Assembly (NCBI GenBank): GCA_964554015.1
Contig: CAZKMO010000003.1
Location: 1-64,000, forward strand
DNA from: CAYUAG01 sp964554015
Lineage (GTDB): Bacteria > Zhuqueibacterota > QNDG01 > CAYUAG01
Length of the DNA stretch: 64,000 nucleotides
Reading direction: 5' to 3'
Shown here piece by piece: positions 51,659 through 60,556 of this stretch. Position numbers and translations under genes: made by a program. How positions within the stretch are numbered: position 1 is the first letter of the stretch; every line of letters starts with the position of its first letter. Below the pieces are notes generated by a model, which saw nothing but the letters and a program-made list of their open reading frames with translations, was not told where the DNA came from and ran no database searches.

Positions 51659-52321
51659 TTACAACCATTCCACCACTTTTTTTACTAATTTCTCAATTCC
51701 TGGGGCAATATCAGCTATTCCGGGACCAAGCATATAGGCAGGTGTGGATACAATTCTGTGGTTTTCATCAACAGCTATCTCATCAACTTTACATGGTTTA
51801 TGTTTTGCCCGAAAAAACTCTATATCTGAAGCTGTTTTACTGTCATTACCAATAGTAAGTAGAGGATGAATATCAGTATCTTTTAAGGCAACTGCTACTA
51901 AAATGGGAGCGATACACATTACTCCCAGAGGTTTTCTTGCTAGCACGGTATTATGAATGATATTTTTAACATCAGGATCAATAATACAATTGCGTCCTTT
52001 CACATCATAATCACTTAAATTTGTAGCTGCTCCTGCTCCACCGGGCAGAATTAAACCATCGAAATCATTAACGGATACTGAAGTTAAATTCCGTACCTCA
52101 CCCCTGGCTATTCTGGCTGATTCTATCAGTGTATTTCGCTTTTCCGACATTTCATTTTTGGAATTATGATTAATTACCTGGAATTGATTTTTATCTGGTG
52201 CAACGGGAATAACATCAACAATTTTTTTATTCAAAAAATATAAAGTCAGGGTTGCTTCCTGAATTTCTGATCCATCAAAAACTCCACAACCACTTAATAA
52301 AACACCAACTTTTTTATTCAT
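51659..52321 (-). CDS. elbB: ElbB-type glutamine-amidotransferase-like protein
   Basis: 220 residues. Begins VGVLLSGCGVFDGSEI and contains the nucleophile-elbow Cys in GVMCIAPILVA, as in ElbB (glyoxalase III / isoprenoid-biosynthesis-associated class-I GATase-like proteins). The true substrate of the family is not settled. Stands alone, with a hairpin just upstream. Confidence 0.92.
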   Translation of the reverse strand: MNKKVGVLLSGCGVFDGSEIQEATLTLYFLNKKIVDVIPVAPDKNQFQVINHNSKNEMSEKRNTLIESARIARGEVRNLTSVSVNDFDGLILPGGAGAATNLSDYDVKGRNCIIDPDVKNIIHNTVLARKPLGVMCIAPILVAVALKDTDIHPLLTIGNDSKTASDIEFFRAKHKPCKVDEIAVDENHRIVSTPAYMLGPGIADIAPGIEKLVKKVVEWL

Positions 52322-52360
52322 AACCTTTATCTCTATTAAAAAAATTGTTTTCTAAATATA

Positions 52361-52392
52361 TAAAGCCTAATATTCCAAACTATTAGGCTTTA
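52361..52392. terminator. Hairpin terminator between mvhD and elbB
   Basis: A perfect 12-bp stem, TAAAGCCTAATA (52361-52372) with TATTAGGCTTTA (52381-52392), with an 8-nt loop, lies 27 bp after the mvhD-like stop. The U-tract on the minus strand is short, so termination may be partial, but the stem is strong. Confidence 0.6.
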
Positions 52393-52419
52393 TTTATGCT
52401 TATCCCTTTTTCGCTTATT

Positions 52420-52845
52420 TTAAATAAAAATTTTTCTTTTTGCCGGATTTTCACCCATATTTTTTATTTTTTGGGTAAATTCGGTAGTAACTTTGACAAA
52501 TCGAGCCCCTTCTGCAGCAGAAATCCAGGCTAATTTCAGTCGTTCAGATTCCAATCCCAGGCACTCAAAAATTTTAGATAAAATAATAAATCTCCGTCGT
52601 GTATGGTAATTCCCGGATTGATAATGACAATCTCCCGGGTGACATCCTCCGATTAATACCCCATCTGCTCCATGAAAAAACGATTTCACCAGAAAGACCG
52701 GATTCACTCTGCTGGAACACATAACCCGGATTGGTAAAATGGAAGGAGGGTATTTCATACGACTGGTTCCGGCCAGATCGGCTCCAGAATATGTACACCA
52801 CTTACATAGAAAACTTACTATTTTTGGCGTAAAATCTGATGTCAT
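52420..52845 (-). CDS. MvhD-like [2Fe-2S] electron-transfer protein
   Basis: 141 residues. Five cysteines of the MvhD cluster region are present: Cys14 and 17 (FLCKWC), Cys43 (VMCSSR), Cys68 and 73 (GGCHPGDC). In methanogens MvhD links hydrogenase to HdrA; in bacteria it links HdrA to formate or NADH enzymes. It ends the first Hdr operon, 44 bp after the FrhB-like gene. AGAGGAG precedes the ATG. Confidence 0.92.
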   Translation of the reverse strand: MTSDFTPKIVSFLCKWCTYSGADLAGTSRMKYPPSILPIRVMCSSRVNPVFLVKSFFHGADGVLIGGCHPGDCHYQSGNYHTRRRFIILSKIFECLGLESERLKLAWISAAEGARFVKVTTEFTQKIKNMGENPAKRKIFI

Positions 52846-52889
52846 TATTATTTATCTCCTCTAAATACGTTAGTTAATAAAATTTATTC

Positions 52890-53993
52890 TTATTCTTCTC
52901 CGATTTCTTCAAATTCCTCTTCTTTGAATATAGTTACCGGCACCTGTTCATTTACATCTCTTCCCGGTATATATTCAAATATTTCCGCTACTTTTTCACC
53001 ACATTTTCTAAAAATTACTGAAACTGGTATATCAGACGGGCATACTTCCGTACATTGACCACAGCCAATACAAGAAAAACTCATATGGCTTAATCTTCCT
53101 ATTTGATACAATATGGTATCCGAGGGAAGCCGCAGTCCTCCCTTGCGGGATAATTCCTGTTCCATTATAGTATTGTCATAGTCATAGGTAGAGGACTCAA
53201 AATCGCAGAGTACACAATAGCATATGGGACAGACCCGGCTGCAGGCATGACATCCAATACATCTGCCAAATACATCTATCATACCGTCTAACCCGGTATC
53301 TTGTATTTTAATCTGTTTAAAAAGCTCCTCTTTATATTTTTTTCTTCTTTCCCTAATCTGATCATAACCAGTTCTATCAAATTCATCCTCTGTTTTTTCT
53401 ACTTCAAATCCCTGAAGTATTTCTTTGGCCTTATCCGAATGTAAAAATATCTTGCAGGTACTATCAGCACCTGTTTCTCCTAGCAGGGAAACCGTTGCAT
53501 CAGCATTAAAGGGAACAAAATATTCACACGCTTTGCATATTTCTCTGATATGCTCAAACTCATTACCGGCGGCAACCGTTTTCCCATAATCAGGGAGCAT
53601 GGTATCGACTTTATTTTCAACCGTTGCGGTTAAGGGTAAAGCTCCTCCGCAGGTATAAGAAATTAAGAGAAAATTTTCTAATTTTCCCTGGGAGCGCTTC
53701 ACTAGTTCAATAAAAGAACGCAGTTCACAGGGTTTTATCACTGCTGCTACCGGCATTTCCATTTTAATCATATTGGAAAGCATTTTACCAGCATTAACCG
53801 GCATCAAAGGATGTAAAGGTACTACATCATGCAATAATTCCGGATCTGTTATCAGGGCATAATCAAATTTGCCCTGTTTTTTTGTTTTACGCAAACTACA
53901 CACGCCACTCACTTTCTTATTTTTCAGCAGGTAGGTTAATAAATCAATTAATCCCGCTTCCGTACTCTTTTTTATGGTTAACACCTGATCCAT
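52890..53993 (-). CDS. FrhB/FdhB-like iron-sulfur flavoprotein, copy 1 (Hdr-associated)
   Basis: About 367 residues. The motif KPCELRSFIELVKR, the Cys group at KACEYF, a Cys-rich CIGCHACSRVCPICYC site and a C-terminal CIGCGQCTEVCP ferredoxin site match FrhB/FdhB-type (COG1035-like) subunits, which pass electrons between a nicotinamide or deazaflavin and iron-sulfur partners. A longer frame begins at 54017, but AGGAG fits the ATG at 53993. Close relative of the next gene. In bacteria without F420 the donor is likely NADH or a protein partner. Confidence 0.8.
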   Translation of the reverse strand: MDQVLTIKKSTEAGLIDLLTYLLKNKKVSGVCSLRKTKKQGKFDYALITDPELLHDVVPLHPLMPVNAGKMLSNMIKMEMPVAAVIKPCELRSFIELVKRSQGKLENFLLISYTCGGALPLTATVENKVDTMLPDYGKTVAAGNEFEHIREICKACEYFVPFNADATVSLLGETGADSTCKIFLHSDKAKEILQGFEVEKTEDEFDRTGYDQIRERRKKYKEELFKQIKIQDTGLDGMIDVFGRCIGCHACSRVCPICYCVLCDFESSTYDYDNTIMEQELSRKGGLRLPSDTILYQIGRLSHMSFSCIGCGQCTEVCPSDIPVSVIFRKCGEKVAEIFEYIPGRDVNEQVPVTIFKEEEFEEIGEE

Positions 53994-54003
53994 ACCTAAT
54001 CTC

Positions 54004-55152
54004 CTATGCTTCTGCATCCTCTACCAGCTCTTGAATTCCTTTAACTTCCTCCAGTTTAAACGTTTTGAGAGGAATAGGTTCACCCTTATTTTCCCCGCTG
54101 GAATAACTGAATTGCTTCTGGGTATTATGAGCTACATAACTGAAAATTTCTGCAACCGGAATTGATACTGGACAGGCATCTGTGCATAAACCGCAGGAAA
54201 CACAGGAAAGACTCATATGCGACATTCGTCCCACCTGAAACATTATTCTGTTTTGCGGTAAAGAGATACTCCCTCTTTTTTTTGCCTTTAACATCGTTAA
54301 GTCGGTTCCAGAAGTTACCGATTCTGAATCAAAATAACACTGACGGCAGTAACAAATCGGACAGGCACTTTGGCAATTATGACATCCTATACAATCAGAA
54401 AAAGTGGCAAGCAAACTGTTGAATCCTTCCACCATCTTTTTTATTTGGGTAAACCTTCCTTTTTTCTGAGCTGCACGTTTATCTTTTATTTCTTGGATAC
54501 CGTTAGCCCATGCTGATACAGTGTGGGAAGCTTCCATACCAATTTCTTTTAATACCAGATTACCTCTATTACTATTGGCTATTAAAAACATAGTATTATT
54601 TTGATCATGAAATAAGGTAAAATGCAGATCACTGACCGGCAGTAGAGAAAATTGATCGCATATCTTACATACTGGTTTTATGGATTTATTCTGAAAATCC
54701 AATTTTTTTAAAATATCGTTAAATTTTTTCTCCCCCTTTTCCGGATCATTCAGATAATCTTCCATGGGTAAAGCACCCGGACAATCATAACTAATGAGAG
54801 TAACATTTTCCAAATTAACCTGATTCAATTTTGAAAGTTCGATAGTTGCCCTGATTTCACACGGCCTCATTAAGGCAGCAATTTTAAGCATAGATTGTCC
54901 TTTACGGGAAAAGCTGCTCAAGGCCCTGGCTCCCTGTATAGGCATTATGGGCGCTGCTGGATCAGCTTCAGTCAGTAATTTTTCATCTTTTACCAGAATC
55001 CAGGCATAGGAATCCTTAGCCGGTACTCTCATAGGAACCAGTACGGCATCAACAGATTTACTCTGTAGCATCTTTTTTAAAATATCCACTATGGAATCTC
55101 TATAATCCTTATTTGAAGAAATTTTCACTCCCTTAGTTTGGATTTTCTTCAT
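54004..55152 (-). CDS. FrhB/FdhB-like iron-sulfur flavoprotein, copy 2 (Hdr-associated)
   Basis: 382 residues, same plan as copy 1: MRPCEIRATIELSKL, CKICDQF, CIGCHNCQSACPICYC and CVSCGLCTDACP. The two lie 10 bp apart and clearly arose by duplication. Strong AAAGGAG ribosome site. It follows the larger HdrA-like gene by 11 bp, so the pair probably forms a heterodimer docking on HdrA; that is inference. Confidence 0.8.
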   Translation of the reverse strand: MKKIQTKGVKISSNKDYRDSIVDILKKMLQSKSVDAVLVPMRVPAKDSYAWILVKDEKLLTEADPAAPIMPIQGARALSSFSRKGQSMLKIAALMRPCEIRATIELSKLNQVNLENVTLISYDCPGALPMEDYLNDPEKGEKKFNDILKKLDFQNKSIKPVCKICDQFSLLPVSDLHFTLFHDQNNTMFLIANSNRGNLVLKEIGMEASHTVSAWANGIQEIKDKRAAQKKGRFTQIKKMVEGFNSLLATFSDCIGCHNCQSACPICYCRQCYFDSESVTSGTDLTMLKAKKRGSISLPQNRIMFQVGRMSHMSLSCVSCGLCTDACPVSIPVAEIFSYVAHNTQKQFSYSSGENKGEPIPLKTFKLEEVKGIQELVEDAEA

Positions 55153-55163
55153 CGAGTGCTCCT

Positions 55164-56852
55164 TTAACTGATGGCTTCTTTCATTTCTTGGTGTATCTGA
55201 ATAGTAGTAAAATGTTTAGCACGAATAGCACCGGAGGGACAACTCCCCACACAATTACCACATCCCCGACAAATTGCCTCATTAACAACACATATTCCCC
55301 GCTCAGGATCAAAAGTAATGGCTCCGTAACAACATACCTCCCTACAGGTCTGGCATCCCATACAGAAATCTGGGATAATTTCAGAAACCTTTACTTCAGG
55401 AATTATCTTCTCACCCGGTATCAATTGAGTCACTATCTTTCCCTGTACTGCTTTGGCCTGCAATACTGACTCTGATATGCCCTGGGGTCCATGACATCCT
55501 CCGGCTATATAAATTCCTTCTAAGGAAGTTCCTATCGGATTAAGCTGAGAATGCGCTTCCTGAAAAAATTTTGTTGGATGTAAAGGTACATTCAAAAGTT
55601 CGGCTAATTCTTCTGTGCCTTCTGCAGGTACCATGGCAGGGGCAAGAATAATCATATCCAGATCCGCTTCTTTTTTACTCCCATTGACTTCTGTATAGGT
55701 GATGTGGGTTTTTTTAGTTGTTATATCACTGATGCGTATAAAATCCACCTTCTTTTTTGCCATAGTATCAAAATATTCCTGATCGTATTTATGGGGAAGA
55801 CATAGATCCTTATAAAAATCTTTGATTAAAATAGTATCAGACTGATCTTTTAAATAGGATATAATTTTTAACATATAATTACAGCAAATCCGAGAGCAAT
55901 ACCCTCTATCCTCTCTTCCCACACAATGTATCAATCCCACGGATTTGGGCTCTTTTCCTGATTTAAGCACAATTTTACCCTTTGCTTTCATCATTTGTTC
56001 AATTTCCAGGGCAGTATAGACATTATCATCTTTACCATAAGCATGCTTTTTCAATTTTTCTGTTGGCATTAAGGCAAAACCAGTAGCAAGCACAATAGCA
56101 CCGACTACAAATTCATTTGCGGTTTGATCCTTTTTTGTACTTTTTACTGTTACTTCGAAATTACCAAAAAAACCTACGGCATTTTCTAATTTTGAGTCAG
56201 TAAAAACTTCTATATTTTCATTTTCCTGTATGGCAGTAATTTTCTTTGCCACCAAATCAGTATTATTCTCCTGACGGGGCAATAAATTTTTAAATGACTG
56301 GGCATTACCCCCTAAAATAGAATTTTTCTCAACCAGATACACTCTTCTTTGTTTACTGGCCAGAGAAAGTGCTGTTTCCATTCCCGTTATTCCACCTCCG
56401 ATAACCAGAACATTGGGATTACTGTCCAGTTGTTTCTCTATAAGGACAGATTGATGTAAAACCCGGTTTATGGCAGCTTTAATGTAACTAATTGCTTTCT
56501 CAGTAGCTTTCTTTTTATCAGGTATCATCCAGGCGCATTGTTCCCGGATATTAACCATTTTATACAAATAAGGATTTAACTTGGTTTTTTTGCAGATATT
56601 AATAAAGGTAATCTCATGATCCCGGGGAGAACAGGCGGCAATAACCAGGTGAGTTAATTCATTATCTTTTATCTCCTTTTCTAGATACTCCTTGCCTTCA
56701 TTAGAACAAAGCAGTTTATAGGGTTTGATAATTAATTGTTTATTTTTATAATCTTCCGATGATGATATTCTTTCTATAACTTCATCTATATTAATATTAT
56801 CTGCGATATTGGGACCGCATTCACATATATAAATACCGATTTTCGTACTCAT
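55164..56852 (-). CDS. HdrA-like FAD/iron-sulfur protein, long form
   Basis: 562 residues: N-terminal HdrA domain with Cys10-x-Cys12 and Cys74 (AACSPRDHE), FAD-binding Rossmann motif (VIGGGITGMETA, about 150-161), a middle cluster site (HCVGREDRGYCSRICC) and two C-terminal [4Fe-4S] ferredoxin sites (about 497-541; CMGCQTCREVC, CRGCGNCVGSC). HdrA is the flavin-bifurcating core of heterodisulfide reductase. GGGAGAGG before the ATG. Preceded by the shorter HdrA at 17 bp. Confidence 0.93.
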   Translation of the reverse strand: MSTKIGIYICECGPNIADNINIDEVIERISSSEDYKNKQLIIKPYKLLCSNEGKEYLEKEIKDNELTHLVIAACSPRDHEITFINICKKTKLNPYLYKMVNIREQCAWMIPDKKKATEKAISYIKAAINRVLHQSVLIEKQLDSNPNVLVIGGGITGMETALSLASKQRRVYLVEKNSILGGNAQSFKNLLPRQENNTDLVAKKITAIQENENIEVFTDSKLENAVGFFGNFEVTVKSTKKDQTANEFVVGAIVLATGFALMPTEKLKKHAYGKDDNVYTALEIEQMMKAKGKIVLKSGKEPKSVGLIHCVGREDRGYCSRICCNYMLKIISYLKDQSDTILIKDFYKDLCLPHKYDQEYFDTMAKKKVDFIRISDITTKKTHITYTEVNGSKKEADLDMIILAPAMVPAEGTEELAELLNVPLHPTKFFQEAHSQLNPIGTSLEGIYIAGGCHGPQGISESVLQAKAVQGKIVTQLIPGEKIIPEVKVSEIIPDFCMGCQTCREVCCYGAITFDPERGICVVNEAICRGCGNCVGSCPSGAIRAKHFTTIQIHQEMKEAIS

Positions 56853-56869
56853 ATTGTTTACCTCTCCCT

Positions 56870-58156
56870 TTATCCTAATAATGAAAATACTTCTCCGACT
56901 GCAGATTCTGCCTGAATAACAGAATCCTCAATATCTTTGGGCCCTTCTGCGCAGCCAACAGTGAAAATTCCATCCACAGAGGTTTGAACCGTACCGATAT
57001 ACCCTTTCCGGGTTTGAAAAAATCCCTTGCGGTCACGTTCAATGCCTAAGATATCGGCAAGCTCTTTTGATGTTTTTGCCGGAACCAGAGCACAGGAAAG
57101 AATTACCATATCTACGTTCAGGGAATTCTTAGAACCTTTGCCAGCAGTTAATTTAACCTGTAATTTTCCGTTATTCCCGGCTATTTGTACAATATCCGGG
57201 GCAGACTGAAAAATAAAAGTACTATTGGAATCTTTTATTTTATTATAAAAGCTCTGATAGCTTTTATTAGGAACACATATATCAGAATAAATATTATATA
57301 CCGTTGCCTCCGGCAATTTATCTTTTATAAAATGGGCATATTTAAAGGAATACATACAACAGACCCCGGAACAATACCCCAGCTCTTTTCTGCCTATACA
57401 ATGGACTATTGCTACTGAATCAGGTAATTTTTTCCCTTTCCGGAGTAACAGTTCACCTGAAGTGGGGCCATTAGAAGCATAGAGTCTCTCGAATTCCATG
57501 GAGGTGTAAACATTAGGTAATGTACCATATCCAAAAGCAGAAAGTAGCTTACCTCCATATAAATCAAATCCGGTGGCGATTATAATTGCCCCAACCTCGA
57601 TTTTTACCTGTTCATCCTTATCAGAAAAATTAATAGCCCCAAACATACAAGCTTCCGCACAGGCATTACAGCTTTTTTTTCCGGATAATCGTAAACAATG
57701 CCCGGAATTAATAGCAGGGACATTAGGAAGGGAACCGTCACAGGGTACATAAATAGCCTTCTTTTTGCCCAGATTTTCTTCCCATTCATTCTGTAAACTA
57801 ACCGGACAGGGTTCATAGCAGGCTCCGCATCCAATGCATTCTGTCAAACTTACATATCTAGCTTTTTTATTGATGGTGACAGTAAAATTGCCAACTTGAC
57901 CGTTAACAGCCTTAACTTCACTTAAAGTCATAACTTCAATATTATCATTTTGCAGTACATCCTGCTGTACAGGGGCTACCATACAGGTTGAACATTCTAA
58001 ATTGGGAAAGCTTTCCTCGTTTTTTATGGTATTTCCTCCAATGATGGGAAGTTTTTCAACCAGGACAACTTTCTTGCCGGCCTTGGCAAGCATAAGACTT
58101 GCCTGCATACCGGCTATTCCTGCTCCAATTATAAGAACATTATTTGAGTTACTCAT
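56870..58156 (-). CDS. HdrA-like FAD/iron-sulfur protein, short form
   Basis: 428 residues: FAD site at the very start (LIIGAGIAGMQAS), Cys55/58 (ECSTC), a ferredoxin site (Cys107, 110, 113, 117), a second Cys group (154, 163, 166, 170) and the HCIGRKELGYCSGVCC site. It lacks the N-terminal domain and the C-terminal ferredoxin of the longer copy, so the two together amount to one extended HdrA or to a QmoA/QmoB-like pair. AAAGGGAG precedes the ATG. Confidence 0.92.
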   Translation of the reverse strand: MSNSNNVLIIGAGIAGMQASLMLAKAGKKVVLVEKLPIIGGNTIKNEESFPNLECSTCMVAPVQQDVLQNDNIEVMTLSEVKAVNGQVGNFTVTINKKARYVSLTECIGCGACYEPCPVSLQNEWEENLGKKKAIYVPCDGSLPNVPAINSGHCLRLSGKKSCNACAEACMFGAINFSDKDEQVKIEVGAIIIATGFDLYGGKLLSAFGYGTLPNVYTSMEFERLYASNGPTSGELLLRKGKKLPDSVAIVHCIGRKELGYCSGVCCMYSFKYAHFIKDKLPEATVYNIYSDICVPNKSYQSFYNKIKDSNSTFIFQSAPDIVQIAGNNGKLQVKLTAGKGSKNSLNVDMVILSCALVPAKTSKELADILGIERDRKGFFQTRKGYIGTVQTSVDGIFTVGCAEGPKDIEDSVIQAESAVGEVFSLLG

Positions 58157-58173
58157 TTTAAAATCTCCCTTTT

Positions 58174-58623
58174 TTAATAATAGGGATTTTCATTCAAAGG
58201 ATTGGGACCTAACTTTTTAATTTTTTCCGTAAAACTGTTAACTACATCAGCATATCTATTACCTTCTGAGGCTGATATCCAGGCTAATTGAAGCCGCTCC
58301 GGATCAATTTTAAGTGTTTTAAACACACTCTTCAACATTGCATATCTGCGGCGGGTATAATAATTCCCCTTATCATAATGACAGTCACCTGGATGACATC
58401 CACCAATTAATATACCATCCGCTCCATTGAAAAAAGTGGTTAATACCAAATTAAAATCAATCCGACTGGAACACATTACCCGAATAACAGTTAAATTAGG
58501 AGCAATCTCCAATTTGGAAGAGCCTGCTAAGTCCGCGGCTGCATAAGTACACCAATTACATAGGTACCCTACTATTTTGGGAGTAAATTTTTCTTTTCCA
58601 TTAGATTCCATTTTAAATCCCAT
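58174..58623 (-). CDS. MvhD-like [2Fe-2S] protein, second copy
   Basis: 149 residues, closely similar to the copy at 52420: YLCNWC, VMCSSR and GGCHPGDC keep all five cysteines. It heads the operon MvhD-HdrA-HdrA-FrhB-FrhB-MvhD, which thus begins and ends with related subunits. No strong ribosome site at either possible ATG (codon 1 or 5). Confidence 0.9.
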   Translation of the reverse strand: MGFKMESNGKEKFTPKIVGYLCNWCTYAAADLAGSSKLEIAPNLTVIRVMCSSRIDFNLVLTTFFNGADGILIGGCHPGDCHYDKGNYYTRRRYAMLKSVFKTLKIDPERLQLAWISASEGNRYADVVNSFTEKIKKLGPNPLNENPYY

Positions 58624-58723
58624 TTAAAAATAAATTAAAATTATATTTCAAACTATTATTTAGTTACAAGAAAGAATCCTTCTTTTATGAAATATATAAT
58701 ATACAGGGTTAATTTATCGTATA

Positions 58724-58948
58724 TTAAATTTGTATTTGTGCTTTATGTTTTCCCTCGGCATCAGTGGTGCACATCAGTAATGTTTTTCCTGTCTTTTGAC
58801 ACCAGGCTTTAATATCATTGGGAAAGGATTCACAATCTGCTTGAACTTCCAGAGTATCACCCGGATTTAACTGAGGGAGCATGGCTGCCACTTTTAAAAT
58901 TGGTTGGGGACATTTTAATCCTAAAGTATCAAGTGTCTTTACTGCCAT
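58724..58948 (-). CDS. tusA: TusA/SirA-family sulfur carrier
   Basis: 74 residues with the sulfur-carrying Cys13 in the CPxP motif (LKCPQPIL) and the GDTLEVQADC region. Such proteins carry persulfide sulfur to tRNA modification, molybdenum cofactor synthesis or, in sulfur oxidisers, Hdr-like complexes. AAGGAG lies before the ATG. It is placed between Hdr genes and a DsrE-like gene. Confidence 0.93.
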   Translation of the reverse strand: MAVKTLDTLGLKCPQPILKVAAMLPQLNPGDTLEVQADCESFPNDIKAWCQKTGKTLLMCTTDAEGKHKAQIQI

Positions 58949-59119
58949 TTTGCCTATCTCCTTTTTTAAAAATTAATTTCATACATGACTGTGAAGGTTA
59001 TAGGTTCAGGGTTCCCGGTTAATGTTCGAAATTCTTGATTTAATATAATAACATTTTTTAATCATTATTACAAACTTTTAAGCTGGAAACTTTTAAACCT
59101 TAACCCTTAATATATCTGT

Positions 59120-59479
59120 TTAAAACGAAAAAGTCAAAGTTGCATCTTTGGCTTCATTGATAAAGGTGGTCGCACCGACTACTTCAATCCCGTCATTTAA
59201 ATCCTCCCGGGTAAAATCATGCACATCAAAGGCTAATTCACACACCAGTAACCTTCCTCCTAAGTTGAGAAAACCTTTGTATAATTCTTCCAGATCCGGA
59301 AGTGATGGTGCAGCTTGGTTTAATTCTTGAAGTTTTCCTTTTTTCATAGCTGGTGCTCCCCCCGGACAAAAGAAAATAATAACGTCATCCCCGCTGGCAA
59401 CAGCTGATGACCCCAATATAAAAGGGGGATACACATTTTTGGTTTCTGAACCATTTACGGTAATTGCCATTTTTGCCAT
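59120..59479 (-). CDS. DsrE-like sulfurtransferase-family protein
   Basis: 119 residues of the DsrE/peroxiredoxin-like family: VIIFFCPGGAPAMKKG (Cys38) and LLVCELAFDVHDF (Cys80, likely the sulfur-carrying position). The frame opens 11 codons upstream, but GGAGG seven nt before the ATG at 59479 decides the start. It probably exchanges persulfide with TusA. The 170-bp gap to tusA holds no gene that I can see. Confidence 0.87.
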   Translation of the reverse strand: MAKMAITVNGSETKNVYPPFILGSSAVASGDDVIIFFCPGGAPAMKKGKLQELNQAAPSLPDLEELYKGFLNLGGRLLVCELAFDVHDFTREDLNDGIEVVGATTFINEAKDATLTFSF

Positions 59480-59585
59480 CTTTTTACCTCCACTGTTTTT
59501 CAGCAGATACATTGAATATACACATAATACAATATTTTCTCAAAAAAAATTCATTCCTTTTCTTACCATTTCTGATTAATTATGA

Positions 59586-59978
59586 TCAATACACTATTGG
59601 TCCCAGATTATTTATATCATCAACAAAATTATTTACAATCTGCTGCAATTTTGCTGATTCCCCTTTATCAACCCATTCCAGTCTCAATCTGTCCGGATTA
59701 ATACCGATTTGGTAAAGCATCATTTTTAATAAGGTAATTCTCCCCACAGTTTTATAATTTCCATCATGCTCACATTTTTCCTCAGGACAGGCGGTTATTA
59801 ACACACCACTCACACCTTTCTGAAAGGTTTGTAAAATTAATTCCGGTGAAATACGACCGGAACACATGCTTACCAGAAATTTATGCTGATTATCAGTTTG
59901 CTGGGATAAGGTTCGGGAAAATTGCAATCCCGGATAAGTAGACCAGTTACAATAAAACACAACAGTCTTTGTTTTCAT
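59586..59978 (-). CDS. Divergent MvhD-like protein, third copy
   Basis: 130 residues, same fold as the other MvhD proteins but with one cluster cysteine missing: FYCNWS has Ser13 where the others have Cys; Cys10, 39, 64 and 69 remain, and the GCHPGDC loop is ACPEEKC. It may bind an altered cluster. AAGGAG before the ATG; the stop-start overlap with the upstream HdrC-like gene is 4 bp, placing it with the GlcD/GlcF genes. Confidence 0.82.
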   Translation of the reverse strand: MKTKTVVFYCNWSTYPGLQFSRTLSQQTDNQHKFLVSMCSGRISPELILQTFQKGVSGVLITACPEEKCEHDGNYKTVGRITLLKMMLYQIGINPDRLRLEWVDKGESAKLQQIVNNFVDDINNLGPIVY

Positions 59979-60538
59979 TCATTAACTCCTTCCAGAAATT
60001 CTTCTACCTGTTCATATAATTCTTTCTGACTTAAGCCAAATCCTTCCCGGCTGTAGGCTGCACCAGAGGGGCAGGCTGCCACACAGCAACCACAACTCTG
60101 GCATTTAACTCTGTCCACTACGATTTTATCGTTTTTTTCATCATAGGATCTGGCTTCATGTTTACAGACTGAGATACAAATCCGGCAACGACTGCACAGA
60201 TCATCATTGGTTCGGGAGGTAGTTCCCAAAGCTTCAAATCCTGCCTCTACAAAATCAGCTTTGGCATCATTTAAAATATCGGTAATATCAACTTTAGCTG
60301 AACAGGCAGCATCACAGCGTTTGCACATATAACATTCAAATATTCTTTCAACTATTTCTTCATCCGGTTTGATATTACCCTGAAGCATACCATACAGCAT
60401 GATTAATTTCCCCCTGGGAGTATCTGATTCCCATCCGGTTATTTTAAAAATATGACAGTTTTCAAAACAATAGCCACAGCGTATACATACATGTAATTTA
60501 TCCTGCCATTTTTTCAAACTTTCAAATTTCATTTTCAT
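59975..60538 (-). CDS. HdrC/GlcF-like iron-sulfur protein with four [4Fe-4S] motifs
   Basis: 187 residues. Two N-terminal motifs (CIRCGYCFENC; CYMCKRCDAAC) match HdrC and the N-terminus of GlcF; two more ferredoxin motifs follow (CSRCRICISVC, CQSCGCCVAAC). It has no CCG domain, so it is an electron wire. Very similar at its start to the next gene, from which it is separated by 18 bp. Confidence 0.88.
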   Translation of the reverse strand: MKMKFESLKKWQDKLHVCIRCGYCFENCHIFKITGWESDTPRGKLIMLYGMLQGNIKPDEEIVERIFECYMCKRCDAACSAKVDITDILNDAKADFVEAGFEALGTTSRTNDDLCSRCRICISVCKHEARSYDEKNDKIVVDRVKCQSCGCCVAACPSGAAYSREGFGLSQKELYEQVEEFLEGVNE

Positions 60539-60556
60539 TCCTCAGTTTTGAATAAA

